Shown: positions 9,958-23,000 of the stretch, piece by piece
Position numbering within the stretch: position 1 is the stretch's first letter
Layout of the letters: each line of letters starts with the position of its first letter
NCBI RefSeq assembly: GCF_910592395.1
Contig: NC_088309.1
Location: 22,260,599-22,324,598 of the forward strand
Origin: Lineus longissimus
Taxonomy: Eukaryota > Nemertea > Pilidiophora > Heteronemertea > Lineidae
Length of the DNA: 64,000 nt
Direction: 5' to 3'
The notes under the pieces: generated by a model
Databases searched by the model: none
What the model was told of the DNA's origin: nothing
The model's input: only the letters and a program-made list of their open reading frames with translations
Made by a program: the position numbers and the translations under genes

Positions 9958-12900
9958 TCACTGACTGCTCCTGCCGCCCTCACCCAGACCATCAAACAAT
10001 AAAATATCCGTCGCTGGACAACTGTGGATGAGAGATCGGTCATACACCGGCGTGTCAATCATACTGTTCGGCACATTAACGATTTCCTGCATTTCATTCT
10101 CCGTTTCCTCTTCCTGCTGTTGTTGACAAGCCAGATTAAATTCTTCACACCATTCCTATAAACAGAGTGAAAGACACAACAAATTAGACTTAAATGCACA
10201 GGCCAAGTACTTTTAATCGATTTGGTTTCATTAGTGACCCACCTGTAACTAATCACATGTCCACTGTGTAGACAATTTACTGCTCTTGTCAGATAACAAC
10301 ACCGTGCATTCACCAAGTCGTATGGTGCAGTATGCTGCACCTGTCTTGAGGTCCCAACGTACATGTAGATATCTGGTTTGTTGATTCTATAGACAGTGAA
10401 TGCAGTCCACGATTAATCATCTTATAGTTAGTACCAACACGTCCTTTCATAGTTTTGGTACCAAACATTTCAACTATTTGAAGGCAAAATATTTCTGTCA
10501 ACTTCATGTGTACTCACCTTAACTTCATCACCATACATTTTGATGCTGAAGTCAAACTTGCTACGCATTCTGGATCCTCGGTAAGTCAAGCCATCCTGAA
10601 ACACAAATATCATGAATTATTGTTCAGTAACACTGTCTTCATATTTAACTGCCACCTCATTAATATTCCTCGAAATACCTCCACCTCCACCACCATCCAT
10701 GACCCCTGGAAATTCATGCCCACTGTAATTGAGCATACATTTCTGATGTCAGCGACCACAGCAGAAAACTGCCTTTAGCTTTACACTGTCCCTTCATAAC
10801 AGCCCCATCTTGAAAGGATCACCCTTGAGAGCAGTGTGTCTTCGAAGAGCATGTCACATGATCATATCACCTGCCCCGACACGGCCCATCTTCTGCTGTC
10901 ATACATAGGTCGGTCTCCAGTAAAACCTACCTGATTCTGATCATCTGCTGTTGTTGCTGGTGGTTCTTTGATCAACGATGTATGCAAGATCATGTTTTTA
11001 TTATGACACATCATCACCTCTTCACTGCACAATGGCACCTCAATCTTTACATGGCTGTGGTCTGTAATCAGATGAAGATGTGCATTCAACAATAAATACA
11101 TGAAAGAAATGTAAAACTAAAAAAAGAAAAGAAAATACCGAAGGGAATTTATAAAAATGTTAAGATTGGACTTTCATCCATTTGGCTCTTAGCTGTAGAG
11201 AAATAAGCCTTCCCCCGAACAGCATCTTAGTAAGAATGACTTCAAACTTTGCCAGCACTGAGAAGTATCACAACCAAAACCTCAAAAATATAATTCCATG
11301 CTCCCATTGCTCACAACATTGTAAACAATCACATTGTAAACAATCACAGCTGAGCACCAGATCGACAAGCCTCTAGTTCACTCTTACCATCCATGTCTCC
11401 CAGCTTCATCTGTCTCATATACTCCATCCTGAACATGAATGCCTCCAAGATAAATGCGACTATCACAGTCATGACAACCTACAAGTGCATAAAGAATAAG
11501 ACAAGATCTGTAAATTAGCTTTTCACAAGTTATCAGTGCTTTCAAAGAAATCACTGACCAAAGCACCAAAGCACCAAAGCATCCCAGAGTCTTCCGGTTG
11601 ATGTCAAGGAGCAGCTGAAGTCCATCACTGACTGTCTGTCTAATGTGAATAGGACAGTATGGCTTGGCAGTGGTTTGACCCCAAGACATCACAGTTAGGG
11701 ATCTTACACTCAAAACACTACACCACCAAGCTCACAATAGTTTCATATTGGTTATCTCTTCAAATGAGATTGTTCTGATTAGAAAGAGGAAGAGCAGATG
11801 CCAAAGAAGAAGAGATAGTAGCTCACCATCATCACAATATAGAACAGCATGAAGAATATCCTACTCCACCCTGTTGCTACAGCTGCATAGCCTTCCATGA
11901 TGATGAACCAGTTATTGACTACAGTCAGCTCAAACAAAGTCACTGTCAATAGTAATAAAGACATCTTTAAAATAAGTTGACCACTTACTTACTTGGTCAT
12001 ATTTTTCCCCAAGGGACAAAATGCCTTAGGTTTACAGCTTAAAGTGTAATTTTCTACAAATCTGGAGTTCACTCATTGACTACAGAAGAAGTGGCATTTC
12101 TAGTTTGCAGCTTTTGCATCTGAAGTGCCAAGGGCCCAAGCAAACAAGCAAATTTTGTCGCTGTGACAGACTGGAGATAATATACTTACCACCACTGTCC
12201 AACACACTTGCAAAGTTATTGAGGTAGTAATAACCCTGGGACGCGTTGGTGTATTCATAGTACATCTCAACACTGGTGTTGCTGAAAGATAAAATAACTG
12301 AGTTTTTAAAACCTGAGAGACGTTTTAGTGCAAGGAACGGGCGATGGAAGGCTTCGACAAGCACAGACAAAGCTTCTGCACTACCATCATTTAGACTTGT
12401 TTTGACTGTGCCTTGCATTAAACAGATGCTATGTATGAGATTGATCAAGCAAGCTTATTGGTTTCATCTAAAAAGAAAGGGTAGGAGTGCTTGAAATATT
12501 TAGAAACTTACACACAGCAGTTCTTCATGTCGTACCCGGAGAAAAGCTCAATTCCAATGATGCCGAAGAAATAATAGATCAGGATTATTGAGACTGCTAA
12601 ACTGACCATTCGCGACATCAGGATGAAGAAAGTACCAAGGACATCGCGGAATCGCTGCTTCAGCTTGAATATCCGTAGCAGACGGAACGGACGTAGCGTA
12701 ATAATGAAGTAGAAGCCTTGATCTGTTTTGGCGACGATCATACCAATGACGGCCAGAGCTGTAACTAGGAAGTCAAAGCTGGAAAAGATAGTCGAGAAGG
12801 TGAGTGCTGGTCAAGAATAACCACCTTGGTGTCCAAGGATTATTATCTTTTGAAAATTGGTCCAGGAAAAACTTCTGTCTTCAGAGTGAAGAGATATTGC

Positions 12901-15900
12901 AGTAACTTCGAGATGAAACGAAAGTACAAAAGCTATGTGCACCAATTTTACTTAAGTTTAGAGGGTGGCTTTGATATAAATATCTTTGAAATTACAGTTT
13001 TCTTCATCTTCATGTCACATCTTGACTTACATGTTCCAACCTGAGGTGAAATATTTCCATGGTCCCAAACCCAGTATTTTGAGGACTGCTTCCAAGCTGT
13101 ACACTGGAAGCAGAATTTTACAAAATATCAAAGCTAAAAGTGCTGGTTTTTCAATTTGGAAGGAAGGAAATGCCCAGACTGCAGGCCTTTGTTTTTTTGT
13201 AATGAGTACAAAGGATGGTAATCCAGGAATATATCCATTTAAAAACTTAACAAAAAGCTTAAAACTCAACTCGTTCTTATCCTTTTTTATCTGTTTTCAA
13301 TGTGGTATACTTCTAAACAATTATTCATATCAAGAACTCCTTAGGGAAACAGTTAAAAATATCCATCAGACTGGTACTGATGAACACTAACAAGTACCAA
13401 GTGAAAAAGACATTCCTTCAAAATACTTACAGCAGAGAAACAGTATAGCATACCATGTGAACGTGTAGTCTGCCATTGTTATCTCAGGAAAATCTAAAAA
13501 GCATAAGAAATCATCACTCAATCAATGCACTGCATAATTCAACTGACATTTGAAGTTCATACACTGAACATCGGCATGTAAGAATTGAGGGAAGAACTGA
13601 GACTCCGACTTTTGATAGATTTCATTGTGTTTGACCAGCCAACTATCAGATCAAATCAAAACCTAAAGATGTGAGGATAGCCCTAGATATCAATGAAAGT
13701 TAGCAACGCATCTGCACTCACCTGATATCTCAACGGTTTCCCACAAATGACAAGCAAAGTTGATTCCAATTATAATATCTGTAAAAAATAAGTTAGATTT
13801 GTTAATTTCAAGGGAAATGTACAAACAAATGACATGACTTAGTGATCAAAGATCGGACAGGACTTGCATGCTGGCAGCGTTTAAATACACAATTGACAAC
13901 AGAATCCAAGATTCATCTACAAGTGGTACTATTAGATGATATCAAAACTAACCCTTTGGTTTTGTAAATATATTCATTTCTTGAGATTTGTGACAAAATT
14001 GGAAATATTTCCAAGTTTAGGATCTCTAAAACAACCCGAAATATGCACTTACAGATAAGAACGTCAAATGCCTTTCGTGTCACCAACCAATAAATTGCTG
14101 AAAACAAAAGAAGAGTATCACGTTAGGAATGAAATCAGATGTTTGCCTAATGATTTGATGCATTGTGTTGCATATGAATTTAATTGAATTTTAGTCTGAA
14201 ATAGATATGAGAGTATTATAAACGGCAGTCCCTATACATGTAGAAACCGTGGGGCCGTTAATTCTAGCTAAGGTCACAATCACAATCAATACTAGTTTGT
14301 TGTCAAAATATTGGAAAACAGAATTTCTCTAGGAGTGACAATCATCTGCGTGGAACCTCATGATATTCTGTTTGACAGCGCGTTGTCTCCAGAACTTCCA
14401 CAGACTCCAAAGAAAGAAGAAACACTTTATAGTAATGACTGAACTTTCAAATGCTTGCTGGCCTGAGACACCTTAAGATTTCAAGACTTACCATAGAAAA
14501 CCCTATTAAATGGAAAGTAGAAGTGGGACGACCAAACTTCATTTGTCTTTTTCGGCTGAAAATTGAATGAGTTGTAATGTAACTCCCCTCCTGCAATATC
14601 ACTGCATGCTGATTATACACAGTACTGGTACATTTAACTGTGCACATTTCCTGCATGTGATGGGGACATGATGTGCTATGCACTTCACCGCAGTGAAAGG
14701 ATCAACAATTCTAACAGTAAACACATCACCGTGCTGCATTATCATCAAGTAAGGGGCACTCTAAAACATCCTATTCTGTCTTGACTTAACTCCACTACCC
14801 AGGTAAATTTCACAACAATCAGCAATGTTGCTGATTGTACTTAGTTAAAGACTGAAATTCCTACCATATCTAAATACTCACAGACCAATTCAAACCACAC
14901 ACTTCATAGATTTGATAAAATTCCTCTAGTGTGAGCAAACCACTATTGCTTTTGTTAATTGACTTGAAGACAAGGTAAACATCCCGACGACCTGAAACAG
15001 AGGATGACTGAAGGATGCAAACCTTTGGCATTTAACCATTTTAAGTGTTAATGACTTCGATGTAGCTTGTTGAAAAAACCAACCTGATACCGTATTCCAA
15101 CTTGAGTTTTAAAGTACACTGACTTCTGAGTATCAAGATGCGGAAAATTATGAAAAAAATCTCGCATGATTCTCTAACGAGCCGGAGACCACAATCAGGA
15201 AACAAGACCATGATGAAATGAGTCAGAGTACACTCATGTACCTACTTTTGGCAGCTCTGTAATACTTCATCAGTCCCATGAAGTGTTTAAGTGTAATTTC
15301 ATTTTGGTTCTGAAATCAGAAATAAGACAGAATGTGAGAACTAAACAAATGACAACTGATCTAAAACGAAATAACTGGTTTTACATGAATCAGTCAATCA
15401 ACTCAAGTCTTTATTGTTCTCGCTAGGCTTATGGGTGGTCAAGAAACTTTTTCATAGGGAAAGCAATTTTCAATTGTAAAACATGATACCTCATTCATGA
15501 GTTATAGATTTCTTTTTACAATATTACAACAAACAGCACTTCTCTGCTTACGGATTACAAAAGTATTGTTACCTGTTTACTGACTAGTAGCCTAAAGGCA
15601 TGCCGACAGGCAAGCCTCTGATGTAGAAATAGTTTTTTTAATTTGTTCTTCTCCGTCCTTGTAAAAATATCATACACAACAGCAAGTAACTGAAAAGCAA
15701 AAAATTCTATTCTTAGTGAAACCTTGTCAAAATTTTAAAGAATGTGCATATATGTATTACAAGCACACTATGCAAGCTAGTATGTGTGTTAGCTAGATAG
15801 TTGCTTCTTTTTGGTGTAGGTGACACACAATCAGACATCTTTTAAAACTGTCTTGTCTCTTCAGCAAAATCAAAGGGAAACTGGAGTTGCCACTGGTTCT

Positions 15901-18900
15901 GATATAACCCACTTCATAAATGAACGAGTTTTTCCTGAAAGAATATGAAACTCACCAAATTCATCAGGAAGTATAACTCCACAGACAGATAGACAACGAA
16001 GAAAATTGCAGAGGCTTTGTTGTTTGCATATGCTGGCATCATCACATCTGGATAGCTGAAATTGAAACATGAACATAGCTGAACCTCTCAAAAAATGAAA
16101 TACAACGATTTGGAAGGCCAGGTACTAAGTGTACAGCTTTCTTATCACTTTGGTATCACCCTCTTATGCACATGGGTACAATCGATAATCACTCACAGAT
16201 ATTTGGTACAACAGAATCTTGTCATAATTGAAAATCATCATTTTACTAGCCAATACCTGAGCTAACGGCAAATGATTTGCATTGAATACCTACTTAGCGG
16301 TGGTAACCAGCACAAACAGACTAACAAAGCTGTCCTGGATTGTACTGAAGTACTGAAATATGAAATATACAATGAAATTACAGACACATAAATTTATAAT
16401 TGATGTGAATTATTTTAGCAATAATGCAACTTCATATTGTGGATTTTTCAAAATTTCATCAGTTAGCTGCAACTGCCCAGTAGACGCACTGATAAACTAT
16501 TCCAAAAAGCAAAAGGTGACCTAATTATCATTATACTTATAGATACTGGAAGTGGGTTACCTCATTGAATCAATCACACTGATATGCTGCTCTGAAAAAA
16601 TCTATGGCCTACATTTATTTAATAGCAGACACATTCTACATTCTTCAGTGATGAACAATATCTATCTACACTCTATCAATGTCTATCATATACGGAGTCA
16701 ACTTGGGTCTTACTGATAAGATGTTCTAGCCAGAAAATTTAATAAGCTGGTTAAATTCCAGATGTGCCTGGAAGGTGTTGTCAATGTATGATGCTAGAAT
16801 AAGACAAACTTCACTTACTGTGTCTCCAGGGACTCGACTAAAGATATAAAACCCTGAAATAGCGAGAACTTATTTTATCTATCTCTTTCAGGAAGTTCCT
16901 CAAGGTATCCCTTTACAATTTCAAAATGTGACAATCTTCCAACAAGTAAAATTGTCCTTTGTAAGGCCATGTAAGGCCAGTTTCCACGACAACCGTGAAT
17001 TTGAAAAACAATGTGGCTTTCAAAGACTTTTAGATTAACTTTGATGTAAGCTATTGGCAGGGCACTGAGCCTTTGAAAGACTCAAAACCGCCATGGTACA
17101 ATGTGTATCACAGCAGTTGTGAGTGACACCACTACTGACCAAATGGTCCATCTTCAGATCGGTTCAACATACCTAATATGGAGAAGATGAGCATGAAGAA
17201 GAGAAGTAGCACCAACATATCTAGGATGGGAAGAAGAGACTGGATCAGCTGTCGCACAAATCTGAAACAAAGGTACTTGCTACATTAGTAGTGGAAATAG
17301 TTTCGAATTCTGAGACTGTGCTATCATTTCTGGCATGCAAACAGATTTACAGACTCATTTTAACTAAGAAGGGCTCTAGCCTGATATAATTTGTATGTCA
17401 AAATGTCAGTTCCAAACAGACTTCTATACACCGGAGGTGAGACTTGCAGTGTTGTATTATGTAACAAGTAACTTACAGTTTAAAAGGAATCAATCATGAG
17501 TACCCAGTAGATGGAGATTTTGAAACTCACCGTCTAACTCCACGACAGAAGTATGAGTCGAGAAGAAAGATAGGCCTGAGAGCACGGGTCACACGGAAGT
17601 GGTTCGTCTGACGGGCCAACACAACAAGGGCTTCAACAAGCATGATTATGAGCACTGAAACCTGGAGAAAAAGGATACAATTAGAGATTGAATGTTCTTG
17701 TTACAAGATGTTTCCAGAGACATATATCAGATTTAATTCCACCGAAGTTCTCGATATTCTTTGGCAATTAAGGATCAGAAAAGGGCCTCAGGATATTTCA
17801 ATCATACCTTGATCATTGTCCTGACATGCTTCACAAACGTCCTGAATCCAAGCCATCGCAACTTTAGCACCAATTCTATACTAACAATGAGCAGCCCAAA
17901 AATCTCCAGTGAGGAATGCACCTAGGTAAGTGGAGTAAAGGAAGACATTAAAAATGGAGAGATGAACACAGTTGATGTGTGTGGATGAACTTTAAAAAAT
18001 TTGTTCCAGCCCCTTGGATAGATACCTAAGATAAGCCCTATCAATAGAGAAATAATACCTTTTTTTTGTCCGTACAAATAATGACAAGATCTCTCATTTC
18101 CATTTTAGATGGAACCCAATGGTTTTTGTGACTCTTTTGATTACATGTTCTACTATTTTTTATCAATACATCTTCTTATGTCTGCAAAAATTACATCAAC
18201 TCAACTCACAGCAACGGGCACAGTGAAAACTGCAGGCTTTTCAAATAGGGCCAGACATAATAGCATCACTGCAGCAATGAAGTCCATGGCATAGAAGATT
18301 TTATTGTGTGCTATGAAATACGCTGGAAGAGCATTCTGATTCTTGGGATGGGTATTAAACTTGTCATTATCCTGGCCTTCTTGAAGGAATATCGCTGCCT
18401 CCTGGTAGTTGTTCTCCCATTGGACCCTTCTCTGTGCGTCTCTGATGTGTTGATCAAGCTCTGCTTGGCTGTAGATGTTTGCCGTCTCTTCTGCGAAGTG
18501 TCCAAAAACATTAGCAACATCAAACACAGAATCTGTAAAATAAAAAGGATCAACAATGAATAGGATGAAGAAGTACAGATAAAATTAGTGCTTCGCCTTC
18601 GGGCATGGGCTTGGTTTAGTTACGAAGATATAAAACGAGTATCGCCATTCGACTCGTGCCACCTCTCTTCATGATGAGATGAAACCTCCAATCCTCTCCA
18701 ACTTCTCCCAGCTTTTCGCCCAGGGGCTGCCTCACGCCCTGTTGCATTCGCCATTTTTGCCAACGAGGGAATGTCAGCAAGTATCAAAGTTCAATGTTCA
18801 CTGTATTGTGAAAAGGGGCGTGGCACAAGTGTCACTGCTGGCATGAATGATGATGCACGGAGTCGGAGAGTGTGGTGGTGGGTGCAAGATTCTGTTCTGG

Positions 18901-19207
18901 TCAAGAAATATCTTTGAATAGATCTCCTACTTTTAGTGTGTTCTCTTCTCTTTATAGGTTATTGTATGAAAATCTGAAAAAAAATTCATGTTTGGTTATA
19001 TGACTGCAGTGCCTTTGCCTTGGCTTTAGTTTCTCGTATCGCAGGCCTTCTCGTATACTGTACTTGACCCCGTTTTGGGGGTAACTGAACTTTCGTCTAT
19101 TGCCACTACTCACTGAGTTGTGCACGGTCTGTCCGTACTTGTTGATCGTCCATCGAGGCACTGGACAAGTCATTATTTATAATGTTTTCAGTGTCTTCAC
19201 TTGCCAT
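9958..19207 (-). CDS. TPCN1: Two-pore channel 1 (endolysosomal cation channel)
   Basis: Exons: 19207-19114, 18532-18210, 17921-17808, 17661-17531, 17261-17173, 16853-16819, 16352-16294, 16055-15956, 15689-15573, 15309-15246, 14991-14882, 14555-14492, 14097-14053, 13778-13722, 13493-13431, 13103-13031, 12778-12512, 12281-12190, 11942-11827, 11478-11388, 11061-10931, 10595-10518, 10155-9958. All phases close; 836 residues. It has two six-helix Shaker-like domains; the family conducts Na+ or Ca2+ across endosome and lysosome membranes. Visible are [18 protein letters not shown] near the N terminus, first-repeat S4 [11 protein letters not shown], pore [15 protein letters not shown], a degenerate EF-hand linker, second-repeat S4 [16 protein letters not shown], glycan-type [12 protein letters not shown] and pore [17 protein letters not shown]. 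Exon 19 is placed at the internal acceptor at 11943 because this gives SGVTLFEL, aligned with the human protein. It is divergent from BRE1. Confidence 0.94.
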
Positions 19208-20034
19208 GATCCACAGTTTGTTTTGGTTTATTGCAAATTAATCATTCATCAAATCAGCTCCGCTTTACCAGGGTGATCCCGCAAGCACTTGCAATGCACT
19301 GCCGGAAATTCCCGACATTAACCGATTGTTGCCGACTCTTCGACAATTTGCTTTTCTGAAATATATGAAGAATTCTCATTTCGCAACTTATTAATGCCCT
19401 GTACAAAAGATGTTGATGCCGTCTATCGAACGCTCTATATCGTGTGTTTAGCCTACTTTGCGCTGATTAATGAAGTGTATAGTATCTTCTACCTTGTTTA
19501 TCATTTCAGTTTGTATTTTGGAATGTTTTACCTACCGTACAAGTCGAAGGCCGGCTTACAGTGCAGTGCAGTGCATTCCCCGTGCATTTCAATGTATTGT
19601 AGCCCTATGGTGAATGGGTAATGCACTGCCTAGTTTAGTTGATGGACTAGACTAGACTAGGCCTATACCAAAATCATGAAATGCAGGATGTCCATTGTCT
19701 GGCGTCTTTTACCTTGAAGGTCTAGTGTAAAGATGGTTTGTTGGTCCAATCCTAGGTGGTACTGGCGTATCTCACTATCTGGCAAAGGACCATTGCCGCA
19801 TTGCCATTGGCATTCATGCCTATAGGCATAATCAGTAGGCCATGTCAAGAGCGTGGTGGGGTACCGGTGTGTCACCTCTGGTTGACAAAAAAGCTGCAGG
19901 TCCTACTTAGCAAAAGAGCGGTTCATCATTAGTTCACGTTCTTGGAGCTGGAAAGTCTTTAATTTTGCATTTATTTTTCAGTTCCCAATGACAAGGTAAC
20001 TAACTACCAGTACTGATCGACTTGAACTTTGGCA
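19208..20034. promoter_or_regulatory. Divergent region between TPC1 and BRE1
   Basis: 827 bases separate the two opposed start codons. An acceptor (TTTTTCAG ending at 19981) lies 53 bases before the BRE1 ATG, so the BRE1 5' UTR is probably spliced. A four-codon upstream frame ATGACAAGGTAA sits at 19988-19999. No TATA box was recognised. Confidence 0.4.
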
Positions 20035-23000
20035 ATGTCATCCACACCGGGTAACACAACCCCTGGACCCAGCACCAGCAACTCTAGCACAACGAATGAA
20101 AACAGTAATAATGGAAACAATGGTGGCACCAAGCGCAACCTTGATACAACACCGACTACACCCAGTGGGCCACCAACCAAGAAAAAGGTTCTTACATACT
20201 GTGATGTCAAGATGGGGCCTGTCCATTCCCTAGTAAGTTTAACTCTGGTGAAGAACTTATAAGTCTTGAACTCGTTTCACAGTTTGTTATCTATAGTGCT
20301 GTCTTTTTACCTTAAAATGAGCCATTTGATGAAACAGGCCAGGTCCTTATGTAGGGGGAAGTTCAGGGAATAGCCAGACAGCAAATCAGGACATATTTTT
20401 AATAAACATGTATGATGTAAGACACATGTGCTGTCGTCAAAAGCTAAAAAGAAGAAGATTTAAAACTTAAACTCTGCTTCTATCTGTTTTCTAGGAGGAA
20501 ATGGACATGAAGGTGTTGCTTTTCCAAAATAAGAAGCTGAGTGAGAAGATAGAACAGAGAAGGAAAGCTGAGGAGGAGTTGCGTAAACGTATTGAGCAGC
20601 TTGAGAAACGACAGACGACAGATGATGCTGTTCTGTGTATAGTTAACAGATACTGGAATCAGGTAGGGTGCTGTAATTTCAACTCATTGTCCAATTGAAA
20701 GCAATCTCACTGACTACAGTGTCAGCTGAATAAAATATCACTGTAATACTAACATCAATCTTAAAAATCACTTTCGCATTAGACTTCAGCCTTTCCTTGC
20801 TCTAAATAACTCTTGATTTATCTTGTCACTTCAGCTGGATGAGGATGTCCGTGTCTTACTACAGAGGTTTGATGCAGAGACAGCCGATGAAAATGAAAAT
20901 GAGAGTGAGTTTTTCTCTTTTTGGGAGTCAATCCTGGATTAGAAATGAGCACTTCTTGTTATTCATTGTAATTTGATCAGAGTGCTGGTGTGACTTCACC
21001 CTAGATTATTCGTATATGGTAATGTGACATTGATTCAAAAGCAAGGGCGAGTGTGGGGACTGCCCTCATGTGCAGATCTTTGTGTCTGACTTACATGTAA
21101 TCAATTTGACTTTTGTCTACACAATAATCATTAGTAATGGCTGAGTCAAATGTCTTTCAACATCCACTTGGCCAAATGTTGATATCATATCTTTTATCTT
21201 CTAGATCAAAGTGAAGCCATCACATCATTCCTTACTCAGCTTTCAACCTGGGATAAACATGAAATCGAAGAGTCACTTCATCGCCGAGTTGAGTTGTCAA
21301 AACGTGCTATCGGAAAACTCCTGCTGGCTTTCGACAGGCTCTTGCAAAGGAACGAGAGACTACGGAAGGCAATGTATGGGGAAGACACAAATAAAGATCT
21401 GACAGATTCGTTGACAGAAAAGAAGGACGATATGGAAACGGAAGGTGAGGGTCGTGAACGCTCGCTAGGGGACAATGATCCTGACAGAGAGGGGGACATT
21501 GGTATGTATGCTGCTATTTTTTGGAGCGGCTGGAATTTTGTTGTATATGGTATTGGTGTGTAGCTGTTGTGAGTATGATTGATTGGTGGAAAAGGTACTG
21601 TTACCATTGATATTGGTAAAATGGGACGATTTGTTGTGCAATGCAGATAGAGGAGAGGATTTTTTAATTTGATTCGGTAGACAGCGTTTTTCTTCATTTG
21701 AGGCAAGATGGTGTTTGGGAAATTCTGTTGCATGTTGTTGTCACACCAGCACGGTGAGATGTGTTGTATTGGACAGTTGTTGCTCCTAGAACTGCTAATT
21801 TGTGGATTTATTTGGTTGAATTTTGTGTGATTTGAATATGATGTTCACTGTATAGTGAGCGCTTTTGAACATTGTATGCAGTGGGAAAGGCGCTATATAA
21901 AAGTTAATTTCATTCATTCATTCATTCATTCATTCATTCATAGTCCACCAAGTGATCATTTATGCTAAAGGGAACCACTGAAGACTTTGTCAAACGAATT
22001 CTAAATATTTCTCAATTGTTTTTCTTGTGTACCTTCCCAAAAGAGGCACTTTATAGCAGAAATTCACTTGTGTAGGTTTGCTGTCACTGTCAGTGTACTC
22101 CCTTTGTGCCAAAAGGTCTCCTGTGTTGTATTACAGAAGTAATGTACATTAAAGTGTGAGAGCACTACTAGATTCCCCGTACCCTTTTCTGTGTCTGTTA
22201 GTCATAGTGTTGAATGTGATGATGTTGAACATGTGTTGGCCTTTGCACATCCCTTCATTGTTTCTCATTGACTGTCATGTAACTGCGATAGTAATTGTTT
22301 GGAGAAACCGAAATTCTGAAAACTTTAGGTTAATGACTGCTGAAAATCGAGATATACAGCTGTAGAAAGGTGACATACATAGGTGCTGTACTCCTACCTT
22401 ACCTTCATCATAGCTTTTTGAGATTGTCTTGTTAAAACAATCCTACACCTATCAAAGTTCAACACTTTACCGGTTTCAATAAGTAAGCTCATGAAAAGAA
22501 TTCAAAAGGTTCCAAGATGTAAATGTCTCATGTGTCCTTGACCTTATGACATGTCCTTGACCTTTTAGATGAGAAGCAGGATCAAGAGAAGTTAGAGAAG
22601 GATGAACCGGAGGATGAATTCAACCTTGATGAAGCTGTCAAAGATGAGATGAAGGAACTGCAAGTTGAAAATAAACGTCTGCACAACTTGATCACAGAGT
22701 TGCATGAATTCAAGCATAACAACTCCCTCAAGGTCTGTTTTTGTTCTAGTTGTTGAAAAATCGAATAAAATTATGTGAACAACAGTTTAGCCTGTGTTAT
22801 TAACTAAGGGAAAGTTAAGTTATTAAGAAAAGAATACAGAGATATTTCAGTCTGTGTTCTAGTCCTGTACGTTTTCAGAATCTTTATTATTGTGGGAGTG
22901 TGTCGAGAAATTGCCAGAATCCTATGTCTCGTGTGGAAAAAAAAATATTTTTATCACTTCAGCAAAAAGAATACCAGGAGAAGCTCTCGGCTGCCGAAAC

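Noticed and set aside
11942..11966. Acceptor before ATGTCTTTATTACTA as the start of TPC1 exon 19
   Set aside because: It breaks the reading frame. The acceptor inside TTGACAG|TG restores it and matches the conserved pore II sequence.
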